Origin: Geotrypetes seraphini
Lineage: Eukaryota; Chordata; Amphibia; Gymnophiona; Dermophiidae
Direction: 5' to 3'
DNA length: 64,000 bases
NCBI RefSeq assembly: GCF_902459505.1
Contig: NC_047090.1
Coordinates: 52,904,001-52,968,000 of the forward strand
The notes beneath the pieces were generated by a model. That model was given only the letters and a program-made list of their open reading frames with translations, was not told the origin of the DNA and made no database searches. Below, piece after piece: positions 54,143 through 64,000 of this stretch; positions within the stretch are counted from its first letter, which is position 1; the number at the start of each line of letters is the position of its first letter. The translations under genes were made by a program, and so were the position numbers.

Positions 54143-55129
54143 CAGGGATGCCCACACTTTTTTGACTCGCGAGCTACTTTTAAAATGACCAAGTCAAAAT
54201 GATCTACCAACAGTAAAATTTTAAAAAAACACAACGCACACTGTACGCATAGAATTGTTAATTATCATTCCTATTCCGGGGTTTTTTCAAAGAGGTCAAA
54301 GCAGATGACTATGTACTGTCACCTCAGTAACAACCATACAAAAATAGACAAATACCCACCCCCCTCCCTTTTTACTAAACCACAATAGCAGTTTTTAGCG
54401 CAGGGAGCTGCGCTGAATGCCCAGCGCTGCTCTCGACGTTCATAGGCTCCCTGCGCTAAAAACCACTATTGCGGTTTAGTAAAAGGGGACCATATTGTAA
54501 AATATAGACAGCAGATATAAATTCAGACACATTTTGATCACTAAATTTAAAATAAAATCATTTTTCCTACCTTGTCTGGTGATTTCATGAGTCTCTGGTT
54601 GCACTTTCTTCTTCTGACTGTGCATCCATTCTTTCTTTCAGCCTGTATGCTTCCTCTCCTCCACACCTCATTCCCTCCCCCAACTTTTTCTTCCTCTCTC
54701 CCTGACCTTTCTTTCTTTCTCTCTTCATGCCCCCTTTCTTTTTTTCTGTTTCTCTTCTTTCCTTCTGTCTCCCTTTCTTTCTTTCTCCCTGCCCTTCCCC
54801 AAGCCACTGCCGCTGCCATCGGGGAACAGGACCCAAACCGCCACCAATGGATAACAGGCCCCAAAGCCGACGCCGCCCCATGTTCTCCCTGCTTCGGGCC
54901 GACCAGCATTCCTCTCCCCGACGTCAATTCTGCCATCGGAGAGGAAGTTCCACCAAGCCAGGCAGCGATTGGCTGGCCCGAACTTCCTCTCCGACGGCAG
55001 AATTGACGTCGGGGAGAGGAAGACTGATCGGCCCGATAGATCGCCAAGGCAAAGTGAGTCCTGGGTGATCGACTCACTTTGCCTTGGCGAGCTACCCGTC
55101 AATCGCGATCAACCTATTGGGCACCCCTG
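54143..55129. mobile_element. Non-autonomous hAT, CAGGGATGCCCA family
   Basis: It starts CAGGGATGCCCACACTTT and ends CCTATTGGGCACCCCTG and is flanked by the perfect 8-bp duplication CTCCAGAT (54135-54142, 55130-55137). The internal module (reverse of CAAGGTAGGAAAAATGATTT) lies near 54557-54577. A nested inverted repeat sits at 54362-54489, and the last 300 bp contain a further inverted repeat (TTCTGCCATCGGAGAGGAAG arms). Confidence 0.9.
54362..54489. repeat. Palindromic MITE-like insert
   Basis: CTTTTTACTAAACCACAATA and its mirror TATTGCGGTTTAGTAAAAG, each followed inward by the GCGCAGGGAGC / GCTCCCTGCGC arms. No clear target duplication. Confidence 0.7.
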
Positions 55130-55287
55130 CTCCAGATCATCCTCCAAGAGAGTCTGCTTTAAACCCTCATCAGTCCGCCCTTCTTCAGGAAATTGACTAC
55201 CTGCTTCTTAATGCCATTGAGCTGGTTCCTCTGGAGCAGCAGAACCGGGGTTTTTACTCTCACTACTTCCTTGTCCCGAAGAAGACA

Positions 55288-57051
55288 TAGAAACATAGAA
55301 AGATGACGGCAGAAAAGGGCTACAGCCCATCAAGTCTGCCCACTCTACTGACCCACCCCATTAAGTCTGAGTGCATATGACTTAGTTCCTTAGCTCGACC
55401 TTCGTAGGGATCCCACGTGGATGTCCCATTTATTCTTAAAGTCGAGCACGCTGGTGGCCATGATCACCTGCACCGGAAGTCTGTTCCATTGATCCACCAC
55501 CCTTTCTGTGAAGAAGTACTTCCTGGTGTCACTACCAAATTTCCCTCCTCTAAGTTTAAGCGGGTGCCCCCTTGTGACCGAGGGTCCCCTGGGAACGAAT
55601 ATGTCGTCTTCCAGCTCTACACGACCTGTGACGTATTTAAATGTCTCAATCATGTCACCCCTTTCCCTGCGTTCCTCTAGAGTATAGAGCTGTAATTTGC
55701 CCAGTCTTTCTTCGTATGAGAGACCCTTGAGTCCGGAGACCATTCTAGTGGCCATCCGCTGGACCGACTCGGCTCGAAGCACATCTTTACGGTAATGTGG
55801 CCTCCAGAATTGCACACAGTATTCCAGATGAGGTCTCACCATGGCTCTATACAGTGGCATTATGACTTCAGGTTTGCGGCTGACGAAGTTTCTCTTGATA
55901 CATCCCATCATTTGCTTTGCTTTGGACGAGGCCTTCTCCACTTGTTTGGCAGCTTTCATGTCTGCACTGATGATTACTCCCAAGTCCCGTTCTTCTGAAG
56001 TCCTAGCTAGTGCTTCTCCATTCAAGGTGTATGTTCTGCATGGATTTCTGCTGCCGAGATGCATGACCTTACACTTCTTAGCGTTGAATCCCAGCTGCCA
56101 TGTCGAGGACCAGTTTTCCAGCGTGATCAGATCCTGCGTCATATTATCCTTGAGATTGCTTTCACTTACTATGTTACACAGTTTGGCGTCGTCGGCGAAC
56201 AGTGCTACTTTTCCCTGAAGCCCCCGGGTCAAGTCCCTTATGAATATGTTGAACAGGGACGGTCCCAGTACTGATCCCTGCGGCACTCCGCTAGTCACCT
56301 TCGATGTCTCAGAGAGGGTGCCGTTGACCACCACCCTTTGAAGTCTTCCACTCAGCCAATCATTGACCCATGCAGTTAGTTTCTCACCCAACCCCATTGA
56401 TTTCATCTTGTTTAATAGTCTACGGTGCGGGACACTGTCAAAAGCTTTACTGAAATCCAAGTACACTATGTCCAGAGACTCTCCCGAGTCTAGTTTTCCT
56501 GTCACCCAGTCAAAGAAGCTGATGAGATTGGATTGGCATGACCTGCCCCTAGTGAATCCATGTTGACAGGGATCCCTCAGATTTCCCTCATCCAATATCG
56601 TGTCTAATTTCCCTTTAAGTAGAGTTTCCATGAGTTTACACACTATTGATGTGAGACTTACTGGTCTGTAATTCGCAGCCTCCGCTCTGCAACCCTTTTT
56701 GTGCAGAGGAACAACATTGGCAGTTTTCCAGTCCAGGGGGACTCTCCCCGTACTTAGGGAGAGATTGAAGAGCATGGCTAACGGTTCCGCCAAAACATCG
56801 CATAGCTCTCTGAGCACTCTTGGATGCAAATTGTCCGGTCCCATGGCTTTGTTCACCTTGAGTCTCGACAGTTCTCTGTAAACATCTTCTGTTGTGAAAT
56901 CAAAATTCTGAAATGGGTCTTCCATGCTTTGCTTTGCTTCAAGCCGTGGCCCGTGTCCTGGTGCTTCGCAGGTGAAGACTGAACAGAAGTAATCATTCAG
57001 CAGTTTGGCCTTATCGGAATCTGTTTCCACATAGTTCCCTTCTGGCGTTCT
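55288..57051 (-). mobile_element. CR1-type LINE, 5'-truncated
   Basis: It is flanked by AAGACA (55282-55287, 57052-57057) and sits in the DIRS-like RT between VPKK and GLRPIL. Its 3' tail is a short CATAGAAA-type repeat. The frame is uninterrupted. Confidence 0.9.
55390..57030 (-). CDS. CR1 ORF2 C-terminal part, 546 residues, uninterrupted
   Basis: The frame is open through the whole RT: VNKAMGPDNLHPRVLRELCD, NYRPVSLTSIVCKLMETL, VYLDFSKAFDSVPHRRLLNK, GVPQGSVLGPSLFNIF and ALFADDAKLCNIV (catalytic FADD), then KCKVMHLGSRNPCR and the C-terminal end with YFFTERVVDQWNRLPVQV. The endonuclease and the start of the RT are missing by 5' truncation, so it is not autonomous. It differs from the 765-residue CR1 at 30.4 kb and is close kin to the copy at 60557-62326. 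The stated start is simply the first Met. Confidence 0.85.
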   Translation of the reverse strand: METDSDKAKLLNDYFCSVFTCEAPGHGPRLEAKQSMEDPFQNFDFTTEDVYRELSRLKVNKAMGPDNLHPRVLRELCDVLAEPLAMLFNLSLSTGRVPLDWKTANVVPLHKKGCRAEAANYRPVSLTSIVCKLMETLLKGKLDTILDEGNLRDPCQHGFTRGRSCQSNLISFFDWVTGKLDSGESLDIVYLDFSKAFDSVPHRRLLNKMKSMGLGEKLTAWVNDWLSGRLQRVVVNGTLSETSKVTSGVPQGSVLGPSLFNIFIRDLTRGLQGKVALFADDAKLCNIVSESNLKDNMTQDLITLENWSSTWQLGFNAKKCKVMHLGSRNPCRTYTLNGEALARTSEERDLGVIISADMKAAKQVEKASSKAKQMMGCIKRNFVSRKPEVIMPLYRAMVRPHLEYCVQFWRPHYRKDVLRAESVQRMATRMVSGLKGLSYEERLGKLQLYTLEERRERGDMIETFKYVTGRVELEDDIFVPRGPSVTRGHPLKLRGGKFGSDTRKYFFTERVVDQWNRLPVQVIMATSVLDFKNKWDIHVGSLRRSS

Positions 57052-57700
57052 AAGACAGGAGGTCTTCGACCAATATTAGATTTCAGAGTAGAGAATGACA
57101 CGGGGAAAAAATCTGTCCCCGTCCCCGGCCCACCATCATCTGCACCGCCCCGTCACCGCCATTCCATTCACCGCCCCGTCACCGTCACTGCCATCCCTTT
57201 CACCGCCCCGTCACCGCCACTGCCATCCCATTCACCGCCCCGTCACCGTCCCCGCAGCATCCATATAAGCCTTAGTACTCTAATATTTAGCGTATTCCAT
57301 TCTTATAAATCAAAGTTCCTGCTGCTGAACTAGAGAAAGAGATGTTCAGCTGGCAGGGCTTTGTTTATAAATTTTTATTAACACAACTAATATACCACCA
57401 TAATGTTTCCGACAGAGGACAAGTATGCAATAAATGCATTTTGCTGTTTCAATGCCAGTGCTCAGCAGAACAACAGACAGCAATATGGACATTCACCTTA
57501 TGTAGTACTTTTTTAATATATAAAAATAGGCAAAATTAGTTGCTTTTTTATCATTATATTTTCTTGCCATTATAGTATTCTTCATTGATCATTTTTCTTT
57601 TTAAATTCAAAACAAATTCAACCTATCTTGTGTCCCAGCATGAATTCATGTTTCACTCAATTGACTGTTTCAAGGGAATTAACCCTCCAACTTCCATTTG

Positions 57701-57770
57701 CAAAAATACCCAATGTTGTTCCTTCTATGAGCAATATTTAAATTATGAGGAACAACATTGGGTATTTTTG
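57701..57770. repeat. Perfect 23-bp hairpin, 24-nt loop
   Basis: CAAAAATACCCAATGTTGTT plus CCT (57701-57723) pairs with AGG plus AACAACATTGGGTATTTTTG (57748-57770). Confidence 0.95.
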
Positions 57771-58029
57771 CTGAATTGTGTGACACCATTTGGGCTGAAC
57801 ATGAAGATTGAAAATGCCTGGTTAGCCCTGGACAGATGATTTGAACAGCCAGGAGCCTGTCCTGGCCATTTAAATCATTTTGAATATCTAGTCCAATGAT
57901 AACAGAATTAGGGTGATTATAGAAACATAGAACTTTGTTGATCACTAAAAACAGTGGAGACTAAGGGTCTATCAAGCTCAGCATCCTGTCTTTGACACTG
58001 GCCAGCCTTGGTCTTTGGAACTGCCCATT

Positions 58030-58170
58030 GTGTCAGAAGCAATAGGGATTAAGTGACTTGCCCAGGGTCACAAGGAGTGTAGTGTAGCTCTAACCACTGG
58101 ATTTAGAAGTTGGCTTCTTTTGGGATCTTTAACTCATCATCGCTAGGACTCGAATCTGAGTCCGTGGCAC
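58030..58170 (+). mobile_element. CORE-SINE/MIR-like fragment (tentative)
   Basis: TTAAGTGACTTGCCCAGGGT, CACAAGGAG and later GACTCGAATCTGAGTC resemble the conserved core of MIR/L2-type SINEs. Confidence 0.45.
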
Positions 58171-58309
58171 CTAACATAGAATGGAATTAGTATGGCAAAG
58201 TAATGAAGAATGGTCCAGCAGCCCCCACCCTCCCTCCACCTCACCTTATATTCGTTCCGAGTTTTCCGGCTTCCTTTTTCCCTAGCCGCACGCGTTCAAA
58301 AAGCCGTGC

Positions 58310-58575
58310 ATTTAGCCAGCTCCCTCCCTCCACCTCACCTTAAATTTCGAGTTTTCCGGCTTCCTTTTTTCCGAGCCGCACGTGTTCAAAAATCCGTGCA
58401 CGCGCGGCTGTGCGAGTCAATCAAACTTCTCCTCTCCTGCAACTTCCTGTTTCCGGTTGCGTAAGAGGAGAAGATTGATTGACTCGCGCAGCCGCGCGTG
58501 CACGGATTTTTGAACACGTGCGGCTCGGAAAAAAGGAAGCTGGAAAACTCGAAATTTAAGGTGAGGTGGAGGGAG
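58310..58575. repeat. Long inverted repeat inside hAT
   Basis: The arms of about 115 bp include CACCTCACCTTAAATTTCGA with TCGAAATTTAAGGTGAGGTG, and GAGCCGCACGTGTTCAAAAA with its mirror. The related hAT at 12284 has the equivalent repeat at about 12495-12712. Confidence 0.9.
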
Positions 58576-59027
58576 GGAGCTGGCTAAATGCTGCGGGCGG
58601 TGGCTGCGGGGACCGCGCGATCCTTGATACCTCACTGCGGAGACAAGACCATTCACCGCCCCGCGGGCGGTGAATGGCCTTGTCCCCGTCGCCGCAGCGA
58701 CTGCTAGTTTTCTTCCCCGTTTTCGGCGGGTGACCCGCGGCTAAAATGCGGTGGCCGCGGGTAAACCGCCACCGTGTCATTCTCTATTTCAGAGCTCTCA
58801 ACAAATTTCTTGTCAAAGAAAAACTTCAAATGATATCTTTAGCCACCCTTTATCCCCTCTTGGCTCTCAATGATTGGTTATGCTATCTAGATCTCAAGGA
58901 AGCCTATATCCCCATTTATCCGGCTTCCAGGAAGTATCTCAGATTTGAGTGGCCCACCAGCATTGTCAATACAAGGTTCTACCTTTAGTCCTGGACTCCT
59001 CTCCCAGAGTCTTTACAAAGTGCTTTG

Positions 59028-59048
59028 TGGTGGTGGTGGTGGTGGTGG
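59028..59048 (+). repeat. (GGT)n microsatellite
   Basis: A short GGT run followed by GGCGGCGGCAGTGG, within the DIRS-like element. Confidence 0.9.
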
Positions 59049-60148
59049 CGGCGGCAGTGGCTTTGAGGTCTCAGGGCCTTCAAGCCTTTCCCTACCTAGA
59101 CAATTGGCTCATCAAGGATCCTTTGTCTAAAGGTGTACTCTTAGCAATAAATCAGACCATACTATTTATTCAGAACTTGGGGTTCGAGATCAACTTCCCA
59201 AAATCACAACTTCAGCCATCTCAGAAACCCCAGTTCATTAGAGCTCTACTCGACACAACTCAACTCGGGGCGTTTCTTCCTCAGCAATGCCAGGACACTT
59301 TAATCCAACTTTGTCAGCAGATCACCCAGCTTCAGTCAATTTCAGCCAAGTGTATGATGGTTCTTCTGAGTCGCATGGCTTTCACAGTTCACGTGACTTC
59401 CTTTGCGAGGCTTCATCTCCGGATGCCTCAGTGGTCTCTGGCTTCACAGTGTTCTCAAGCGTTCGCCTCTCTCACAACATATTTCTGTCGCCTCGTCTCT
59501 TCGATGATCGTTTCATTGGTAGATGAATTCTTCCAATCCTTCCAGACGTCTTTTGTTTTGCACACCTCTTCATCAATAAGTTCTGACCACGGATTCATCA
59601 ACCTGTGCGTGGGGAGCTCATCTGGATGGCCTTCGCACTCAAGGTTACTGGTCCCCCCAGAGAACAATGCTTTCACATAAATATTTTGGAACTCGGAGCA
59701 ATTTACTGTGCTCTCTGAGCTTTTCAGCATCTAGTAGTCATTCATGTCCTTCTAGTCTGACTAGACAATCAAGTTGCCATGTACTATATAAACAAGCAAG
59801 AAGGGACAGATTCTATCCTTCTCTGTCAGGAGGCTAAGAAGATTTGGCTTTGGGAGATTGCGTGCAACATCTTTCTCAAAGTAATCTATATTCAAGGGGA
59901 ACAGAATTTCTTGGCAGACAAACTCAGCAGAATCCTTCAATCTCACGAATGGACGCTCAACTCGGCAGCTCTCCATCCCATTTTCTCTCAAGAGGAGACT
60001 CCTCAAGTGGATTTGTTTGTGTGTCCCCCACAACAACAAGTTGCCCCAGTTCTGCTCCAGACTGTACTCAACTCATCGCCTGGAGGTGGATGCTTTTGGA
60101 TTGGATGCACAAGTTTCTCTATGCGTTTCCACCCATTCCTCTCATTCT

Positions 60149-63100
60149 TTTTAATTTTTATTTAAGTTTAAACAATAATATCAAGAACACCTTCTTGTAC
60201 AAATTATTGAAAAAGATATAACAAGTAAAGCATAAACTACAAAATAATTTTTTTTAACTTAATCAATATTATAGTCCGAAATTTTTGGATCCAAGAATCT
60301 AATGAGTGAAAAAAAAATAAGACAATCATGGGTTTTCACCCAATATCAAATTAGGCTAATTATCTGACTAGGTTACAGGAGCATTAGTAACACATTAACT
60401 TTTTGTTGTTATCTCCCCTTCAAGTCTTTTCATAGAGAGAAACCCAGTTAACTGTGACGGTTCAAAGAATATATATGTATGAGATCTATATTTAACAATG
60501 CATTTACATGGGTACCGTAGCAAAAATGCACCACCTATCGCTGTTACCCCTGGTTTAAGAATCAAAAACTGGGATATATGCCTTAGAAAACCAGACGGGA
60601 ATTATGTAGAATCAGATTCCGATAAAGCCGAACTACTAAATGAATACTTCTACTCAGTCTTTACCTGCGAGGCGCCGGGATCCGGTCCACAGTTGCAGAC
60701 AAGGGAAAGTTCGGAAGACCCATTTCGGAATTTCGAGTTTATGCCCAGCAGCGTCTACTGTGAACTATCAAGACTCAAAGTGAACAAACCATGGGACCAG
60801 ACAATCTACACCCCAGGGTGCTTAAAGAGTTGAGTGATGTCCTAGCAGAACCGTTTAACACGCTCTTCAATCTTTCCCTAAGTACAGGAAGAGTCCCGTT
60901 GGACTGGAAAACAGCTAACGTCATTCCACTCCACAAAAAGGGATGCAGGACGGAGGCTGTGAATTACAGACCGGTGAGTCTCACATCAATAGTGAGTAAA
61001 CTTATGGAAACACTAATTAAACATAAATTAGATACGATCCTGAACGAGGAGAATCTACGTGATCCCCATCAAAATGGATTTACAAAGGGAAGGTCCTGCC
61101 AATCCAATCTAATCAGCTTCTTTGACTGGGTAACAAGAAAGCTGGATATGGAGGAGTCCCTGGACGTCGTGTACTTGGACTTCAGTAAAGCTTTTGATAG
61201 CGTCCCACACTGCAGGTTATTGAGCAAGATGAGTTTGATGGGATTAGGTGAAACATTAACTGCATGGGTCAAAGACTGGCTAAGCGGTAGACTTCAGAGG
61301 GTGGTGGTTAATGGTACCCTCTCCGAAACGTCAGAAGTGATCAGTGGAGTGCCGCAGGGCTTGGTCTTGGGCCCGATCCTATTTAACATTTTCATAAGAG
61401 ACCTGACTCAGGGGCTTCAAGGTAAAATAACATTATTCGCTGATGACGCCAAACTATGCAACATAGTAGGCAAAAGCACATTGCCCGACAGTATGACGCA
61501 GGACCTACTCTTACTGGAACATTGGTCCTCGACTTGGCAACTAAGCTTCAATGCCAAAAAGTGTAAGGCCATCCACCTTGGCAGCAGAAATCCATGCAGA
61601 ACTTACACCCTAAATGGTAAGACCTTAGCTAGGACTGCAGCAGAACGAGACTTAGGAGTGATCATTAGTGAAGACATGAAAACTGCCAATCAAGTGGAGA
61701 AAGCTTCACCCAAGGCTAGACAAATGATGGGTTGTATCCGTAGAAGTTTCGTCAGCCGGAAGCCCGAAGTCATAATGCTGTTGTACAGATCCATGGTGAG
61801 ACCTCATCTGGAATATTGTGCACAATTCTGGAGGCCACATTACCAAAAAGATGTGCTGAGAGCTGAATCGGTTCAGCGAATGGCCACCAGGATGGTCTCA
61901 GGGCTCAAGGATCTCCCGTATGAGGAAAGGCTGAGTAAATTGCAGCTATACTCACTCGAGGAACGTAGTGAGAGGGGAGACATGATTGAGATGTTCAAAT
62001 ATATCACGGGCCGTATCGAGGTGGAAGATGATATCTTTTTTTCTTAAAGGATCCACGGCCACAAGAGGACATCTGCTGAAAATCAGGGGCGGGAAATTTC
62101 ATGGCAACACCAGGAAGTATTTCTTCACCGAAAGGGCGGTTGATCATTGGAATGATCTTCCACTGCAGGTAATTGAGGCCAGCAGCGTGCCAGACTTTTT
62201 AAGAAAAAATGGGATAGGCATGTGGGATCTCTTAGGGGAAAAGTTAGGGGGGTGGGTCATTAGAGAGGGCAGACTTGATGGGCTGTGGCCCTTTTTTGCT
62301 GTCATTTTCTATGTTTCTATGTTTCTAACGTTTCTTGGTTTCCTTTGTCACGTCTGGGAACACCTGAACTTTTTGTCCTAGAAATTCCTTATGCCTATTT
62401 TTAAAGTACAATTTTAGAATCCAATTCTTGTCAGGTGACAATGCCACTGTGACTAATAAAGTAGTTGGTTTAACTAAATCTTTAAGAGATGTTTCTAAAA
62501 TTGTTGTTATATTCATCTGTGGATCCGGTTCTCATACTAAAGAATATTGCTTTTTTATTTTTTTTTTCTTTTGTTGGGAGATAATGTATCTGAGCAAAGA
62601 GGGGAAATATATCCTCTGGTATGTTCAAAATTTCAATGAAATATTTTTTCAACATTTCTTTAGAAGACATCAATGGAGCTTTGGGGAAAGTATCCTAAGA
62701 TTATTAGAACAAAAATTATTTTCCAGATTTTCCATCTTCCTTCTTAAGTTGGTATTGTCTATAATCGGAACCCCCTGCAGCTGTTTTGCATCTAAGAGCT
62801 TTTTTTCCATATTTTCTACCATCGTTTTTATAACCAAGGTTTCTTACTTGAAATTTTTTAATTCTTCTTTATGTTCAGAAAATTTATTTTCCAAATTGAT
62901 AATTTGTCCCAGACTAACCACCAGGTCCCAAAGGGATTCAAGGGTTACATTGGTGGGTTTTGTAACAGCAAAAGTACCTGTAGGCACTGAGTCGAAATCC
63001 AGTGTCCCTGGGCTTCTCTCCATTCTATCTTGTTTCTCTTCTTGCTTCAGTGATGTTTCAGCTGCAGGATCAATCTTTTTGGGCACCTGGCCCAGTACAG

Positions 63101-63477
63101 CCTCCCAGGGGATAGAGTCTGCCTCTTCGGACAGAGTGTCCTCCCTTGGTGAGCTGGCTCCCTGCAGCTGTGGAGGTGGGGCCCTAACATCGGGGCTCAG
63201 TGTTGATTCCAGCCCAAGGAGATTCACTGCGGCTTCACTCAGTGTTGGCGTCTCTTGTGGGCAATTCCCCACAAGAGACTCCTGCTGCCAGTGCCTTAAG
63301 AAATCTTCAATAGTCACTGAAGGAGGGGTCCCCGGTACCGAGAGGCTGGAGCAGCGCTCTTCCCCCTACGCTTCGGCATTCTCAGTAGGAAATCAGGTGT
63401 AACAGAAGCAACTGTTCTTGACGCGTCTCTCCCCCAGTCAGGCAATCGCGGCTATCTTGGATCCAATCTATTTCATC
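60149..63477 (-). mobile_element. ORF1-only (HAL1-like) retroposon, copy 4, full length, split by a CR1
   Basis: On the minus strand it runs from 63477 (leader with ATCCAAGATAGCCGCGATTG) through the start MPKRRGK near 63380, the Pro/Glu-rich N-terminus (TLSPDVRAPPPQLQG, close to TLSPDVRTPPLQPQP of copy 2), the ORF1 core (SKEMLKKYFIEILNIPED, VALSPDKNWILKLYFKNR, FPDVTKETKKR), and after the CR1 the C-terminal end and a 3' UTR to 60149. The flanks CATTCCTCTCATTCT (60134-60148) and CATTTCTGTCATTCT (63478-63492) match at 13 of 15. The frame has several faults. Again there is no ORF2. Confidence 0.8.
60557..62326 (+). mobile_element. CR1-type LINE, 5'-truncated
   Basis: It encodes the same RT as 55390-57030 (MGPDNLHPRVLKELSDVL, VYLDFSKAFDSVPHCRLL, LFADDAKLCNIVG, LGSRNPCRTYTLNG). 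The frame shifts twice: near 60789, where one base is missing before CCATGGGACC, and near 62040. The 3' end is GATGGGCTGTGGCCC and a tandem TTTCTATG tail. It begins 20-30 bp upstream of the point at which the sister copy begins. It is inserted in ORF1-only copy 4. Confidence 0.85.
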
Positions 63478-63571
63478 CATTTCTGTCATTCTCAAGACCC
63501 TTGTCAAAGTCAAGCAGCAGTTGACCACTAGGATACTTATAGCTCCTCGGTGGCCCAGACAGCCTTGGTTA

Positions 63572-64000
63572 TCCCAGGACAAGCAGGCAGCATATTCCCA
63601 CACATGGGTGACGTCACCTACGGAGCCCCGCAGCGGACAGCCTCGAAAGCAAACTTGCTTGAAGATCTCGATCTTTCAAGGACTGCACCGCGCCTGCGTG
63701 CATGCCTTCCCGCCCGAACTAGGGGGCGCATCTCCTGAGAGGATCCTCAGTTCGTTTAATTCCGCGGAGACAAGAAGACACGTTTTTCTTCAGCTCTGCA
63801 GCACTTTTGCCTTCTTTTCACTGCGGCTGTTTCTTTTTTTTCAAAAAATTCGGTCGCTGTGCTCTACTTTATTTCTCCTTTTTCAATTTAAAACAAACAA
63901 ACAAACAAATTTTTTGTTTCTTTTTTCTACGCTTGTCCGGCCGGTGAGTCTTGGGCCTAGGCCCAATTGCTCCTTCCGTTCGACACGGACTTTATTTTTT
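63572..64000 (+). other. Unclassified repeat at the window edge
   Basis: From ATCCCAGGACAAGCAGGCAG the DIRS-like similarity stops and a different, probably repetitive unit begins (CACACATGGGTGACGTCACC, CGAACTAGGGGGCGCATCTC). It looks like the 5' region of another retroelement. It runs off the window. Confidence 0.3.

Larger units (their letters stand above)
57089..58786 (+). mobile_element. Non-autonomous hAT, TAGAGAATGACACGG family
   Basis: It starts TAGAGAATGACACGGGG and ends CGCCACCGTGTCATTCTCTA and is flanked by the perfect 8-bp duplication TTTCAGAG (57081-57088, 58787-58794). Both ends have GC-rich tandem units (CACCGCCCCGTCACCG). Inside are a hairpin (57701-57770), a SINE-like scrap (about 58030-58170) and a long inverted repeat (about 58310-58575). 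It is inserted in the DIRS-like RT and is the same family as 12284-21572. Confidence 0.9.
52090..63571 (+). mobile_element. DIRS-like retroelement, broken fossil, split by four insertions
   Basis: The parts are a gag-like region (about 52090-54134), RT (55138-55281, 57058-57080 and 58795 on, with FYSHYFLVPKK, RALNKFLVKEKLQMISLATL and the SLDLKEAY-type motif), and an RNase H-like region toward 60133, ending 63493-63571 (LIAPRWPRQPW). The motifs are those of vertebrate DIRS elements, not Gypsy. It carries many breaks and is old. Insertions: hAT 54143-55129, CR1 55288-57051, hAT 57089-58786 and ORF1-only retroposon 60149-63477. The sequence resumes precisely after each. Terminal repeats are not identified. 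Confidence 0.7.

Noticed and set aside
54572-55102. Overlapping frames on both strands near 54.6-55.1 kb
   Set aside because: Inside a hAT with CTTT-rich and palindromic sequence; no domain.
1-64000. CRISPR arrays, operons, bacterial promoters or prophage
   Set aside because: Spliced exons, poly(A) signals and vertebrate transposons show this is eukaryotic; the regular repeats present are minisatellites without spacers of the CRISPR kind.
51104-64000. Further AMN1 exons in intron 2
   Set aside because: I looked for leucine-rich-repeat coding stretches with splice sites and found only transposon sequence.

Overview
This window looks like repeat-saturated vertebrate DNA from a large genome, most likely amphibian. 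A caecilian is my best guess, from the mix of DIRS-like, Penelope-like, CR1, L2-like, L1, Harbinger and many hAT elements. That is inference from repeat style only. The one host gene I can support is the 5' part of AMN1 on the + strand: exon 1 (45381-45415), a 5.6-kb intron, exon 2 (50971-51103), and then an intron that runs to the window end. Nearly everything else is transposon inside transposon, and many boundaries can be fixed by target-site duplications (TSDs).

Region 1-8 kb: hAT remnants, an L2-like scrap, a CR1 3' fragment holding two nested solo LTRs, and a complete 1.64-kb retroposon (5513-7153) that carries only an L1-type ORF1, with an intact 423-codon frame and an 11-bp TSD. Region 8-23 kb: one L2-like LINE with a young 1220-bp internal tandem duplication. 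It is split by a hAT element (10651-12156) and by a second hAT (12284-21572), which itself carries a nearly intact 5.7-kb L1 (12782-18452, minus strand) and another hAT (18974-20543).

Region 23.6-43.5 kb: a minus-strand copy of the ORF1-only retroposon, torn apart by later insertions. The main one is a 15-kb PIF/Harbinger element (about 26765-41811). It holds a three-exon SANT/Myb-like gene (A), a second SANT/Myb-like gene of NAIF1 type (B, decayed and hit by a hAT), and a two-exon HARBI1-type DDE nuclease convergent with B. The 3' ends of B and the nuclease meet in a 283-bp palindrome that supplies a poly(A) signal on each strand. A CR1 with a 765-codon frame and two hATs lie inside it. A 1.1-kb Harbinger MITE with a TAA TSD sits 66 bp beyond its right end.

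Region 43.5-64 kb: the AMN1 5' end. Intron 1 holds a hAT MITE, a Penelope-like element with a second Penelope-type terminal unit inserted (containing a degenerate hammerhead-like motif), a duplicate of the AMN1 promoter, and a TTAA-flanked MITE. Intron 2 holds an old, broken DIRS-like element split by two hATs, a CR1 and a fourth ORF1-only copy (itself split by a CR1).

The most unusual items are the four-copy ORF1-only retroposon family (the architecture known from mammals as HAL1), the three-gene Harbinger with its palindromic shared 3' end, an internal module shared by hAT elements with different terminal repeats, and the duplicated AMN1 promoter. All calls come from reading the sequence; no database search was possible.
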